From: Rhea pennata
Taxonomy: Eukaryota; Chordata; Aves; Rheiformes; Rheidae
Assembly: GCF_028389875.1 (NCBI RefSeq)
Contig: NC_084668.1
Location: 17,689,993 to 17,753,992, forward strand
Length of the DNA: 64,000 nt
Reading direction: 5' to 3'
Made by a program: the position numbers and the translations under genes. The notes under the pieces were generated by a model, which made no database searches, was not told the DNA's origin, and saw nothing but the letters and a program-made list of their open reading frames with translations. How positions within the stretch are numbered: the stretch's first letter is position 1; the number at the start of each line of letters is the position of its first letter. Positions 26,446 through 38,152 of the stretch are shown here, in pieces.

Positions 26446-27324
26446 GGAGCAGTCCAGGCAACTGGGGTGTTTTTTTTCCTAATGGATGCCTGGCAATAGC
26501 TGTAGAAATCAGAGCTGCAGGATCAGTCCTCCAGCTCTTCAGAAATACAGAGGAGGGAGGGGTGTTCTTGCAAGGGGTAGGGGAAACAGCAGACAGAGGG
26601 TGCCGATTTTATCAATGACGTGCTCGGATCTGGAGAGGCAGAAGCAGCATCCATGCACATGGCTGGTTTAATGTGTACCATTTTGCAGTGATGCAGAAGT
26701 GCAGCATCTCTTCCATCCACCCCGAGTGCTCTGGGAGCCTTGGGCAGGAAGACTGGCTGGGGTTGTCTCAGGGATCCAGAGGATGCCACTTTCCCTTTCT
26801 CTGTATTCCTGACTCTTTCCCAGTCAGGAAATGCTGAAAATGCAGAGTGGGAACAAAAAGGGTGGGAGGGAGGAACAACACCACACTTGCACAGCATGTG
26901 GGGGGCTGCTCTCCCCAGCTTGGAGCAGCTCGTGAAGAGCCAGGCCTCACATGGAGTGGGGACAGCAGATTCCCTGCAGAGCCATTCCCAGGGACCATCT
27001 CATTCTCAGGAGAGCTGAGGGCTTCCCACCAAGACCAGCTCCTCCCGGGGGACTATCGAGTCATCAGCTAGCCTTTCCCCAGCCCCAAGCCCCCTCCAGC
27101 TGCCTCCCCCGATGAGCACCCGCCCAGTTCTTACAGCCTTCATCCTCATCCTCCTCTCGGGCTCTGCCCCGCTCCTGTGGCCTTGGCTGCCCCGAGCTCC
27201 GGGCGCAGCCCGCCGGCGGGGGCTGGGCGGCGGCGGCAGGGGAAGGTCACGCCGGGGCGGCGGCGGGGCCGGGCCGGGGCGGGCTCCCACCGGCGAGGGG
27301 CGGGCCACACCGGGCGCCCGTCGC

Positions 27325-27420
27325 GCGCCGATTGGCTGGTGGAGGGGGGGCGGGGAGCGGCGGGGCCGCGGCTGGCTGCAGCGGCGGGCGCGGAGCCCAG
27401 AGCGGGCGCGGCGGAGCATC
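27325..27420 (+). promoter_or_regulatory. CDK5R2: Candidate TATA-less CDK5R2 core promoter (CCAAT and GC boxes)
   Basis: An inverted CCAAT box (ATTGG at 27331-27335) is followed by GC-box-like GGGGCGGGGAG at about 27347-27357. No TATA box is seen. The spacing suggests transcription start near 27380-27450, but nothing in the sequence fixes it. Confidence 0.4.
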
Positions 27421-27475
27421 CTCGGGCACCGCGGCCCCGGTGCGGGCCGCCTCCCCCGCAGTCCCGCGGCCTCCT

Positions 27476-27535
27476 ATGGGCGGTGCCGGCGCCCCGGCCC
27501 CCGCGGCGCTGCACGCCCGTCCCGCTCGGCCTTAG
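27476..27535 (+). CDS. Upstream ORF in the CDK5R2 leader (19 codons)
   Basis: An ATG at 27476 opens a 19-codon Ala/Pro/Gly-rich reading frame that stops with TAG at 27533-27535. One base separates this stop from the CDK5R2 ATG at 27537. The start context is weak at -3 (C) and good at +4 (G). If the transcript starts upstream of 27476, ribosomes that translate it would stop next to the main start codon, which favours reinitiation or leaky scanning. The peptide itself has no recognisable homology; a role in translational control is inferred. Confidence 0.35.
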   Translation: MGGAGAPAPAALHARPARP

Positions 27536-27536
27536 C

Positions 27537-28487
27537 ATGGGCACGGTGCTCTCCCTGTCCCCCACCGCCTCCTCGGGCAAGGGCGGCGGCGGCGGGGGGC
27601 TCCTGGCCGACAAGGCGCCGGGAAGGGTGCCGGGGAAGGGCGAGAGCCGGCTGAAGCGCCCCGGGGTGCTCATCTCGGCGCTCACCTGGAAGCGGCTGGT
27701 GGCCGCCTCGGCGAAGAAGAAGAAGAGCACCAAGAAGGTGACGCCGAAGCCCGGCGGCGGGGCCCCGGGGGGGGCCCCGGGCCAGCCCGACCCGCTGGTA
27801 GTGCAGCGCAACCGCGAGAACTTGCGCAAGTCGCTGGGGGGGCCACCCGACGGCGCCAAGCAGGGCCCGCTGGCCGTGCCGGTGCCTACGGTGCCCTCGG
27901 CGCCGCAGGAGCTGCACCCGGGCTCCGGCGGGGGCAAGCCGCCGCCGCCCGGCAGCCGCGCCCCGGGCTCGCCGCGCCGCGTGGTGGTGCAGGCGTCCAC
28001 CGGCGAGCTGCTGCGCTGCTTGGGGGACTTCGTGTGCCGCCGCTGCTACCGACTGAAGGAGCTGAGCCCCGGCGAGCTCATCTCCTGGTTCCGCAGCGTG
28101 GACCGCTCGCTGCTCCTCCAGGGCTGGCAGGACCAGGGCTTCATCACCCCGGCGAACCTGGTGTTCGTGTACCTGCTGTGCCGGGAGGCGCTGTGCGGCG
28201 AAGACATCGGGAGCCAGGCCGAGCTGCAGGCCGCCTTCCTCACCTGCCTCTATCTCGCCTACTCCTACATGGGCAACGAGATCTCCTACCCGCTCAAACC
28301 CTTCCTGGTGGAGGGCGACAAGGGGCGCTTCTGGGAGCGCTGCCTGGGCATCATCCAGCGCCTCAGCGCCAAGATGCTGCGAATCAACGCGGACCCGCAC
28401 TACTTCACGCAACTCTTCCAGGACCTCAAGAGCGAAGGCGAGGGCGGAGACGGGGCCAAGCACTGGACGATCAGCCTGGACCGCTAG
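27537..28487 (+). CDS. CDK5R2: CDK5R2, CDK5 regulatory subunit 2 (p39), single-exon CDS
   Basis: The 316-residue product is the neuronal activator of CDK5, a cyclin-like subunit that switches on the kinase at membranes and the cytoskeleton of postmitotic neurons. It begins MGTVLSLSP, the CDK5R-family N terminus with a myristoylatable Gly2. A conserved stretch (residues 36-69, ESRLKRP...) ends in a lysine cluster at 60-67, and a Gly/Pro-rich linker covers about 72-146. The cyclin-fold CDK5-activation domain (about 148-300) contains [25 protein letters not shown] and [22 protein letters not shown]. The C terminus is KHWTISLDR. Human p39 is 367 residues; the shortfall lies in the linker and in a Gly/Ala/Ser-rich insert just before KHWT. 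The start was chosen because homology begins there and ATG has A at -3 and G at +4; earlier in-frame codons lack homology. The intronless CDS matches mammalian orthologues. It lies in a CpG island, tail to tail with FEV. Confidence 0.97.
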   Translation: MGTVLSLSPTASSGKGGGGGGLLADKAPGRVPGKGESRLKRPGVLISALTWKRLVAASAKKKKSTKKVTPKPGGGAPGGAPGQPDPLVVQRNRENLRKSLGGPPDGAKQGPLAVPVPTVPSAPQELHPGSGGGKPPPPGSRAPGSPRRVVVQASTGELLRCLGDFVCRRCYRLKELSPGELISWFRSVDRSLLLQGWQDQGFITPANLVFVYLLCREALCGEDIGSQAELQAAFLTCLYLAYSYMGNEISYPLKPFLVEGDKGRFWERCLGIIQRLSAKMLRINADPHYFTQLFQDLKSEGEGGDGAKHWTISLDR

Positions 28488-29405
28488 GAGGTACCGGGCC
28501 CCCAGCGCTAAGGGCGGAAAGGGCCGTGCACCGTGGGGCAGGGGAGGCGGAGGACTGCCAGATGCTTCCCCCCGCCGGCCTCCGTGCCTCCCCGGTCACC
28601 AGCTCCGCGGAGATGCTGCCTGGACCCTCCCTGCTCCGGAACCGGCCGCTGCCCCACTCCCAACCCCGGCAGGGGGCTGCGCTCCGGGACACCGAGACGG
28701 CGGAGAAGACCGGAGTGGGGTGTGTGGGGAGGGTTCCCCTCCTATCTGCGCGATGGGGAGGGGGGGAGGCTGGCGCGGAGCGGAGGCTCCTGCATATGTT
28801 TTCTCTAGAAAAATGGGGGAGGGAAACTGCAGCTGGGGGCTCGGGGCACGCGGAGGGCCGGGCTGGGCTGGGGAAGGGGGTGCGGGTCGGGGGGGCGGGT
28901 GGTTCCTAGGCGCTTCCCGGCGGGGCCCAGCCCCTGCATGTGAACGTGCCCCCGCCGGGGCGGGCGGCGGGCGCGGCGCCCGGGGCCGGCGGCGCTGTCC
29001 GCGGTGCTGGAGCCGCCGCGCCGGCAGACAAAGGCGGCCGGGCCGGGGCGCCCCGCCGGGCACCGGGCGCCGCCGCGGGGGGAACGGGGCTCCCTCAGCC
29101 CGCGGCCCCGCCGCGGCAGCCCCGGCCCATCCTCGCCCCTTTGTCCGCGGCCGCTGAGGGAGGGTCCGCCCAGTCCCTTCCCGCCCCCCTCCGGGTGCTG
29201 CCCCCCTCCCCGGTGAGGGGCCCGTGGGGCTGTCCTGGGAGTCCCCCACCTACAACAGCCGACACACAGCCCCACCGCCTCTGCCTCGCTGTGGGGAAAG
29301 ATGTCCGTGGCAGGGGAGACCCCGAGGGGCCGGGAGGGCAGGGGTCTTCTGGGACTGGGGTGGGGGGGGAGGGAGTTCCTCTCCTCTTGCTTTGCTTCAC
29401 TGGAG

Positions 29406-29411
29406 AATAAA
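29406..29411 (+). terminator. CDK5R2: Candidate CDK5R2 polyadenylation signal AATAAA
   Basis: This is the first canonical AATAAA downstream of the stop codon, about 920 bases into the 3'UTR. A GT-rich stretch (GGTGGTGG) lies about 25 bases further on, as expected for a downstream element. Other signals further on cannot be excluded. Confidence 0.5.
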
Positions 29412-30530
29412 GAGGCGGCCTGGATGGGCCTGGTGGTGGCTCCCTGGACTTGCTGGGCTGTGGGATGCGAGGGGGAATTTGGGGGGGAGGATCTGAATCG
29501 TGCCCTTCCTTCTTCCCCAAGGGACATGGGAGTAAAACCCTCTCTGACAATCAGCCCCTCAAGTGTGAGTCGGGAGTCAGAGATTTGCTTGCATTTGTTG
29601 TGCATGAGGCCAGCCCTAATCCACCTGGGTGCCTCTTGGTTGCCCTGTGAGCTTCCCTTGCCGCCTCCATTACAGCAAGAAATGCTTGCCACACTCTGCC
29701 GCACTGATCTGATTTGGGATCCCACCGCCCATGTCAGCTTTGGTCTTCTGCCTAAAGCCATTCCAGTCTGAGCCCCCCTGTTTCTGCTCTGCAGGGCCTG
29801 GCTGTCTTCCCCAGCAGCAGCAGGCTGTGGGAGCTATGTTGCTAGCCCAGTTACCAACGCTGTGCTTCGGCAAACTCCAGGGAGTGGGGTGGAGAAGGGG
29901 AAGGCTTTGCCTTTCCTCGTAGCTGGTTGCTATGCTTCTGGCTGTTGAGTTTTCCAGGTTTTGTTTAGCAGGATCTGCAGCACGTTCTCTCCTATTGGAG
30001 TCTGTGTTCAGTGCTCCCCAGCCCCTCTGAACCAGACAATCAGGTTCCCTTCAGCCAGGAAGAGCTGTGCTGGCTCTGCAGGTCATGAAGGGTAAGCTGG
30101 ATTCTCTACCTTTGTGTGCATCAGCAGAGCTGCTAATTAGGCCCAATCTGGCTCATTCAGGCAAAGCTGTGCAGCCAGGAAGACAGCACAGATGTCCCTG
30201 TGACGGAGTCTGAGCTGACAGGATGCTGTGCAAGGCCCTTGTGTGTCTAAACCCAGTGCATAAACCCACTGAGGCCTGTGATACTCCCATCTTCCCTGTC
30301 CCTAATGCACACTCTTGTTCTTTCCTTGACATTTGAGTGACCTTATGAAAAGCTGGTCTGGAAGCTGGGTGGGTCATAACCTACTCTCTCACCCCTACAT
30401 TTGGATGGATTCTTATGAGGGAAGACATCGTGTAGCAGTTCCGACTTACCCTGGCTTAAACAGAAGTGGAATTGGACCTTATAACCACTGTAGTGCTGCA
30501 GAGGAGATCTTTGGCTCTTTACTACCAGTG

Positions 30531-30605
30531 TTTTGCAGAGGGGGAGGCTGAGGTAGAGAGACAAAGCAGTGTGCCACAGCCTCCCAAGAGGGGACCCCAG
30601 TCTGC
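30531..30605 (-). mobile_element. MIR-like SINE fragment
   Basis: TTTTGCAGAGGGGGAGGCTGAGGTAGAGAGACAAAG resembles the antisense MIR core around 'gggaaactgaggcagagag'. It is short and diverged. Confidence 0.38.
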
Positions 30606-30839
30606 AGCACTGCAGGGTAACAGCCATCCGTTGGTGCCAGCTCTCCCCATCCTGAGCCAGGGATATTTGCAGGCCCCAGTGATCACTACCTCTCATAATG
30701 GGGCTTTTCTGCCTTTTCCAGAGGTGAACAATCTGCCAAAATTCATGGAGTATTACCACGCTAAAGAGTCCTTCTGGACCCAAGGCCCTGCCTTTTAAAA
30801 TGTTCCCAGCTGCAGAGAGTCTATGTCCTTTTCCTGGTT

Positions 30840-30995
30840 CCTTTCTTTCATTGATTAAGAGTGCTAGGCCTCGTTGGGGGATTTAGGAAGAGCTAATTGC
30901 AGACTGATAATTGAAGACAGCTTGGAGTCTCTGGAAATGTCAAGGAATGAGAGACAAGCTCAGATGCTCCTATGCATTTAGATATGCATTGCTGG
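30840..30995. promoter_or_regulatory. Conserved-looking AT-rich element 3' of CDK5R2
   Basis: CATTGATTAAGAG, AGCTAATTGCAG, CTGATAATTGAAG and ATGCATTTAGATATGCAT occur within 155 bases, the last a near-palindrome. Homeodomain and GATA cores are dense. Confidence 0.33.
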
Positions 30996-32954
30996 CTCAG
31001 CCAGAGCCTTACTAAAGGGAGAGATGTCTGATTTTCGCCTCCCTCAGAGGAACTTGTACAGTTACTAGAACGAGCTGGTGCAGAGCACAGACCTTGCCTT
31101 GCCTGGATGCCTCTGGCTCCCATGAAGATAAAGAGGAGGAGAGGGGATAGGGCACAGATGGATGCTGAGGATGAGAGTCCTCAGACATGCTTGTGAGTTT
31201 GGCATTTTCTCTTAAAATTTGTGTGCTTTAACCCACTAGACCTCATCTCCAGTGTATGATACTTACTGGAGTCTGGGCTTATCTTACAGTTCAACCTCAG
31301 CAGCCCCAGGAGCTAGCTACAGGGCAGCAGAGGAGGAATGGATAGAGCCTGTCTCCAAACCTCTAAACCTTGCAGCCACCCAGTACTCCCTGAGGAGCAG
31401 TGAGGGGCTTAGACTGGGAAGTGCTTTCTTCTCCCAGCTGCAAGGCCCAAGAGCATGTAGCCTTCCAGGGATGCTAAAGATATGCCAGGTTTAGGGGTCA
31501 AGGTCATGCATCAAGGCCGAGTCTGCCACCACAGTCCATCCTTCACCTTGGTGAAGTTCCCCAGTTCTTTCCTAGTTTGAAATTCCTTGAGCAGCAGTAT
31601 CTCTCCCCGCTACGCCTCACAGTAGAAGCCCTCTCCACTACACACCTTATTACACCAGGCCAGGTGGGCACAAGCTGTGTGGTTTATAATGGGCTCAGGC
31701 CCTGCTGCCGACAGAATACCCCCTGCCTCAGCCCTGCTGTTCTGCTGGCAGTGCAAATGGCCATTGCCCCATGTGCTGTATGTGCAGGCCATGGCAGTGG
31801 GGCATGGAGCAGTGACAGGTGGCTGCACTAGGCTGATCTGGCAAGCCATGCCTCCTCCTGCCAGATAAACAGCAGGAAACCTGTGCTCTTGCTATTAGGA
31901 GTTGGCAGCATCCCCCAGAGTGACTTGGAACTACTCTATGGGGAGAAAACATCTCCAGATTACATGGGCCCAATGCCCATGTGGACATACTTATGGCTGG
32001 ATAAAGATCTTTCTCAGCCCAGCTCTGCGCATGAACCCTTTGCCTCGATTCAGCTGCAGAGGTGATGGACAACGTCCCTCAAGACAGATGGAAGGAAGCA
32101 AGACGTCTCTTTTCTGCCTCTGAGTGAGTTGCCTGGATGCTGGCTTTATCATAGCTTTTGGCTGCTGCTGCTCTGGTGATTTGAGGGCTATTTGCTGAAT
32201 CAGGTTTCTGGTCCCATCTCTGCTCAACGGTACATCAGTCACAGCAGCAGGTGAGTTCTCGGGGGGAGATATGGACAAAGTGACCCAGAGAGATACGAGC
32301 AAATGGCAGAGAGCACATGGAGCACTTCAGGCCAGCTGGCTGATGAGGAGTTCACACCTGGGGAGGAGCAAGAGAGCTGCCATTATGTCTCAGCTGACAG
32401 GGGACACATCCAGTCTGGTAACCTGGAAGGAGGCAGGAGGCTTTGAGCTATGATGCACATACCTCAGGACAGCCCTGTGGCAGGCAAGGGAAAGAAGGAG
32501 GTGGGATGGCAGCCAGTTTTGTCCCTGCCATGGTCAAAACATGGCCTGTGGCATTGCCTGGATGGTGGGCATGGGACTGAGGAGCACAGATTTCCCCTGC
32601 TCCTGAGGGACAGCACTGAGCCAGAGAAGCTGGGGAAGGTGGTAAGGGGAACCAGATGCCTTGGAGCCCTGCTGTGGTGATTGGGTACTTCTGTCCTAGA
32701 GCCTGCCAGAGGGGAGGGCCTGGGCTGGTAGAGGAGTGTTACCTCCAGCTTACTGTTAGCTGAGTTTGGGGGCTACTGCATGCTGTGCTCCCAGTGCTGC
32801 CTGTCTTGCGGGCCTGTGTCACCCCTGAGGACTGAGCTCCTTGCAGGACAGCCAGGCAACACTGAGCTGTGTCCCAGGAAAGCCAGTGGGAGCCTGCCTC
32901 AGGGAGCACTCCCAGGACCAGGCTGGGGCTGAACTAGGTGCCGCTCCCTCATCA

Positions 32955-33005
32955 GAAGCCCTGTATTAGTGCTTAATCTGGCATTAGCACATTAATCCAG
33001 TCCTC
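32955..33005. promoter_or_regulatory. Homeodomain-site cluster
   Basis: TATTAG, CTTAATCTGG, CATTAGCAC and ATTAATCC lie within about 40 bases; TAATCC at 32993-32998 is the OTX/PITX consensus. The even spacing of TTA cores suggests a cooperative homeodomain element. Confidence 0.35.
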
Positions 33006-34709
33006 TCTGCTACCCAGCCCAAGGTCTCAGTGTTGCAGCTAGGCAGGAGCAGCACTAGGGCACCAGCTCCTCCAACAGCCCTTGCCTGCACACCTGAGTC
33101 CACAGAGACTCCTGGTCTCCATCTCCCTTCCTCCTTAATGCTTGCATGGAAGATGCACTGAGGCAAGGCTTTGACAGGCTCTTCCACTGGTGTACTGGGG
33201 CCTGCGGGAGGCTTTGGGAACAGAGGAGAGACTGTACAGGAAGGGCCCAGGCCAAAGTCCTAGATCTAGATCCCATTTCAATGTGTGGGTGCCGGGGATG
33301 GTCTCACACCCCCAGAGCTCCTCCTCAGAGTATAGGCAGCCCTCCAGGCTCTGTGCCCAGGCTGGGGAGTGATGACAGCAGGTGTCAGCAGGGGCATGGT
33401 TTGAGGCTCCATTCAATACATTTCTGTGTCTGGTGAGGGCAGTGAGCAGGAAAGAAATTAGAAGTGTACAAATCTCCTCTCATACACATCCAGGACCAGG
33501 GGGAGGAGAACTGCCTGGCAGTTACCCTAGCAGTACAGCTGTAGCATGGAGGGGGAGAGATCCAGAGCCTGGCTGCAAGGCACCGGAGGTGGGGGGCCCT
33601 GGGTGCCAGCTGGCTGAGGGAAGCCCCTCCATCTTCTGGCAGAGTAGTTGCCTTTGGCTTCTCTTGCTCTTGGAGATGGATTTAAGTAGCTGTCTCTCTA
33701 CCCAGAGGCTTGTGGCCTTGCTCTGCCTGCCCTTCTGGAGCTGAGCTTCCCCTGGGCAGACAGGGTCAAGGGGAGAAGGAAAAGTCAAGCTGTGCTGGAT
33801 GCATTGGACACTGAGGAGGAAAACTGTCCCTCCTTCCTGGCCAGGCTGGGGCAAGGTTGGCCTGCCAGTGCTCTGGGGCTGCTGCTGTGGGGAATGGAGG
33901 GGTGCCAGGGCCATGAGACAGACCCTGGTGCATCCACTTTGGGGATCAAACCCACTGGAAGGGAGCGATGGGGTGAGTGGGACAGCAACCAGAGCAAGGC
34001 GGTGCTCCTCTGGGGAGGAGTGCATGGGAACTGTATGGGCCCTGCAGCACGGAGTGCAGACCCCAACTCCCACCCACCGTGAAGAAGAGTAACAGGTTAG
34101 GGCTTGCTGGCACTGGAGCTGCGAGTCCTTTCAGTCCTGGCAGTCCAGATAGGTGCCAGATCTCCAGGGAGGCTCTGGCATGCCCCGAGCCCCAGCATTT
34201 TTGCAAGGAGCAAAGAAGCATCTTTCAGAAGCACCACGGATGGTTTCCTGGGGGGAGTTTCACACCTGAGTTCAGAGCCCAGCTGCCTGCACCTGCAGGT
34301 CCCTGCTGAGCCACACTAAGTCATGAAGCACTTTGCAGGGAGCTGGGCCAAGGAAAGGTGGCCTCTGGAGAAAGGATGTGAGTCAGCAGCTTGGAGGTGA
34401 GGTGTGAGTAGAGGAGCCAGCATAGGGAGGATGTGGAGAGGAGAAAATAGATGGGGATTGGGGGAGCTGGAGGAGAAGAACGGGTGGGCAAGGAGATAGC
34501 TCTTGGTCCCTCAGGGCAGGCATGACCTGGCTGTGCTGCAAAGGCTCTTCCCAGCATGAGAAATCAGGCAAGTAGCAAGGTGGCTCTGCAAAAATGAGAG
34601 AGGGACTACTCCACCCCCACTCATATCCTGTCAGGAGGCTGAGGCCAGAGCTGGGCTCAATCCTATCCCTCTTTGCAGATAAACAAAGGGGAAGAGAAGC
34701 CAGACAGAA

Positions 34710-34738
34710 AGTTTTTTTTTGTTGTTGTTGTTGTTTTA
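34710..34738. repeat. T9 and (GTT)n microsatellite
   Basis: A T run is followed by about five GTT units. Confidence 0.85.
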
Positions 34739-35912
34739 AGTAGGGGAAAAAACCTTTTGCTTTTAATCACAAGGCAGCACTAAAAGCTCCTAGGTCACAT
34801 GCTCTGCTTCCTGGCTGTTCCTGCTTCCTTCAGTTCAGCGCAGGCTGAGGCTTTTTGGGACTGTGTTCTTTCTTCCTTCGTCCCACCCCAGTCTCACTCT
34901 TTACAGGACACCCAGTGCCTTTCCCTCTTCTGGCGTGCTGTGGGTGCATTCTGGCTTGCAGCAGAGCAGGGCACTGAAGGTCATTGCAGCCCCCCAAGAC
35001 CATGAGGTCCTCTCCATGGCCTATTCCCACAGAGCATATTCCCCTCAGTTGCCAGAAGACAGCTTCCTGGGGTCTCCTTTTGGCCCTGGATCCACTAGTC
35101 AGGCAGCCCTGAGTGGAGGGAGGACCAGAGGTGCTGGGAGCTTGCTGGTCATGTGCAGGCATGGCTCAGGCTGGGTACATCTGACTAATTACAGCACAGG
35201 ACCCCACTATCTCCTTGAGACCAGCCATCCCTGTCCCCTCTGCAGAGACAAGGCTAGGCAGGGATGCATAAGCCCCTGGGAGAGGAGTCTTGTGGTGGGG
35301 ACAGGGTACAGGGGGACAGGGAAGCCTTTCTGTCGTGGCCATGCTGTAGAGAAAATGAAGAAGCCTTGAGGATAGCGCAGCAGCTTTGGGGGGTCTCATG
35401 CGCTGGCTGTGTGCTTGGTCTTGGGAGTCGGTTGCTGCACCGGTTCCTCCTTCTCTAGTGTGTTGGTGCAAAGCAGAGCAGGGATCCCAGGCAGCAGGGA
35501 GGTCTGGAGCCACCAGTGCTCTGAGCCCCCAGCACCCACTGCCAGCCCCCTGGGGTGTGCTCACACAGCAGCAGCCCAGCCTTGCCTGGTTGCCTGGGCT
35601 GAGCACTCCCCCATCAGCTGGCAAGGCTGTGTACTCACCCCTATAGCCTCTCCCGCCAGCTGCCTTCCCCATGCACCCCCTGGCACCCCCCCGGGCTGAG
35701 CACCCCACCCCCCCAGTCAGCTGCTGGGCCTGTGCTCCCCCACACAGCCGGAGCGGTGCCCGGCTCGGCGGCCCCGCTCACCCATTGGCAGGATTTTGCT
35801 GCATTCTGCTCGGAGCTGGTGGTTTTGGTGGCTGAAGGGAGCAGCACTGCGGAGGGGCTGGGTTGCCCCAGGGCTGTGGGGTGAGGGGGGCTGGGTGGTG
35901 ATGCTCTTCCCT

Positions 35913-35926
35913 CCCCCCCCCCCCCC
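35913..35926. repeat. C14 homopolymer
   Basis: Fourteen C in the CDK5R2-FEV interval. Confidence 0.9.
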
Positions 35927-38146
35927 GGTGCTGCCGGGATCCTGCTCCCCTCGGGAATGGGAGCATCCTGGGTTGCCATGGTGACACCGGCTGCATCCTC
36001 AGGCAGGTGAGAGCATCACTGCGGTCCTGCGTGTGTGTTCCCTGCCTGATGTACCCCCCAGGATGTGGGGGAGCACAGGGATGGCTTCCTAATTCTGGGT
36101 GACACTCTGGGGACAGCATGGGGGAATTGTGCCAGATGATGTCAGAAGGGAGCTAAGCCCTGAGCTGCAGCCTGTTGCATCCTGCTGCGAGGAATGGGGT
36201 GTGCATGGTGATACTCACCCTCCTGAGAAGGTAACTGCCCCTCGGCATGTCTGGGTCTCCAAGCCAGCAGGGCTCTGGGCTTACAGGGCTGGGGGATGAG
36301 TGGGAACCAGTCTCACCTGGGATTTCCTGGTGCAAGTGCTGGCAGAGCGATGGGAGGGACAAAAGTGTGTGTGTGGGGGGGGCCTACTAGTGACCCATAT
36401 CTCTTAATCTGTGTCCTGTCCTACATCATGCCATTACCTAAGCCCTGACTCAGGCTGTGCCAGCAGGGATACAGCTCCCTGCCCTGGTGCTGTGGGAGCC
36501 CAGTCCTGCTGTGTCCAGCCCTCCCACTTTGCCTTTGCAAGGCCAGGCATGGGGCATCTCCAACCTGAGTGGTAGCCACTTCTGGCATGAGTGTAACCAG
36601 TCTTCCTCTCCTTCTTCCTCGCCTGTAGTCCATGGGGGCCACACAGTGCAAGGTGCAGGGCCCCTGGAGGAAAGGAGACTTCTCACTTGCAGCCTTAGTC
36701 TCCCCCTTTCAGTGCACTGGCAGGATCAACCCCAGTGCCCCCCCCCCTTGCCTGCAGCCTGAGCCCTCCCCAGAAAAGGCATCGACATCAGCTCCCCCTC
36801 TCTTAAGCTGATTATGGCTGAGCAGATGCCACCGGGGCCGTGGAAGCGACTGGAGCATGGAGGATGTGGAGGGGGCAACACAAACCACCACCCCCAGGTC
36901 CTGTGGCTGCTTTGATCAGGGGGGCAGAGAGAGGAGCTGGAGGCTGCTCTCCCCCTCCCTGGTCTGGGTGATTGCATGTCACCTCCCTGCACATCTGATC
37001 TCATCCCTGCCCTAGGTCTAGCCCCAGCCCTAGTACCCGGGCACCAGATGGGAATGGGATGGGGAGCACTGCCCCGAGGATGGAGCAGGCACCAGACATC
37101 CCCACGCACAGCTCCTGTGCCCAGGAGCCTGGGTGCTGCAACCCCCTCGGTGGATGCTGTGGGCACGTGGTCACACTGCTGCACCACCAGCTCCAAAGTG
37201 CCAGGAGACCCAGGCTGCACCACGCGCACGGAAACATGCTCTGGCCTTGTGCCAGTGTCCAGCATCAAAACAGCCAGGCTGAGTCCCAGAATATCCTTCA
37301 GAGGGTTGTAGGACTCCTCAGCCTCCAGACTGGCCCTTTTCCTCTGGTTGGGGCAGCAGTGGACCTCAGTGGCCCTGCAAGTTTTGCTTTTATTCCGCTA
37401 CACAGCAGAGCCTGTCTCTCTCCCCCAGAGCCCGCTTGCCCAGTTGACTGCAGACTGGGCTGCCTCCCCCTGCCAACACACGCACCCTCAGGCTTGGTGG
37501 CTATGGCTGGGGCCAGAGGACACCTTGTGGCCTGCTGTGAGACCACACCAGGGACTGCTGGCACTAGCTGGGTGTGCTCCTGGAGCTGGAGGAGGGATGA
37601 ATGTCTCATTGGAGTCCGGCTGCTGCAAGCACCCCGTTCACCCCATGGCCCCATGCCTGCCTGCTGGGCCCAGAGCAGAGCTGCTGACGGGCCAGGCCTC
37701 CCTGCTTTTAGCACAGAGCAGCCCAGGAAGCGGCTCACTGCCAGATCAGGCCATGGTGGGCCCAGTACATTGCCCTAAGATAGCTGTACGGGGCTGTGTG
37801 AGTCAAAAGAGACTACTTGTAGGATTGATCCCAAATTCCCCTGGATACTGGCAGGATGGTATATGTCCTGTCAGCCCGGTTGTGTCTCCTCTTTTCCTCC
37901 AGCTGCCCTAGCCCCTTGCCAGTGGGGAGTCAGGGTGCACAGCTGTTCTGGATGAATGGTCTCCCAAGAGGTTTCCAGCTCTGCAGGGAAAATACAGTGG
38001 TCAGGACAAGGCAAAGGAGCAGTGTCCTCCCCATCCCTGGCCAGCAGGTGCACCAGAGCAACCTAGCAGTAGGTTGCTAGGTTGTTTCACCTCCTTTCTC
38101 CACCCACTATGGACACAAGCAGATGTAGGTCACAGCACCTCTCCAT

Positions 38147-38152
38147 TTTATT
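38147..38152 (-). terminator. FEV: Candidate FEV polyadenylation signal (AATAAA, minus strand)
   Basis: TTTATT on the plus strand is AATAAA on the FEV strand, about 1.15 kb past the stop codon. No closer canonical signal was seen between 38153 and 39298, so this stretch is the likely 3'UTR. Confidence 0.45.

Larger units (their letters stand above)
27180..29250. promoter_or_regulatory. CDK5R2: CpG island covering the CDK5R2 promoter, CDS and early 3'UTR
   Basis: The sequence is extremely G+C rich with abundant CpG over about 2 kb, in contrast to AT-balanced flanks on both sides. It starts about 350 bases before the CDK5R2 ATG. CpG islands of this kind mark promoters of developmental and neuronal genes. 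Confidence 0.8.
29412..38146. other. CDK5R2-FEV intergenic interval
   Basis: The tail-to-tail interval holds simple repeats, one MIR-like fragment and two motif clusters (30840-30995, 32955-33005). No coding gene is recognised. Confidence 0.65.

Noticed and set aside
1-27000. WNT10A exons expected from synteny
   Set aside because: No Wnt cysteine pattern or palmitoleoylation-site motif was found in any frame; the gene presumably lies to the left of the window.
27146-28463. Long minus-strand open frames (284 and 329 codons) opposite CDK5R2
   Set aside because: They mirror the GC-rich CDK5R2 coding strand, have biased Ala/Arg/Gly/Pro composition and no family features.
28596-29761. Long minus-strand open frames (217 and 318 codons) 3' of CDK5R2
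   Set aside because: CpG-island sequence lacks stop codons by composition; no homology, and they overlap frames on the other strand.
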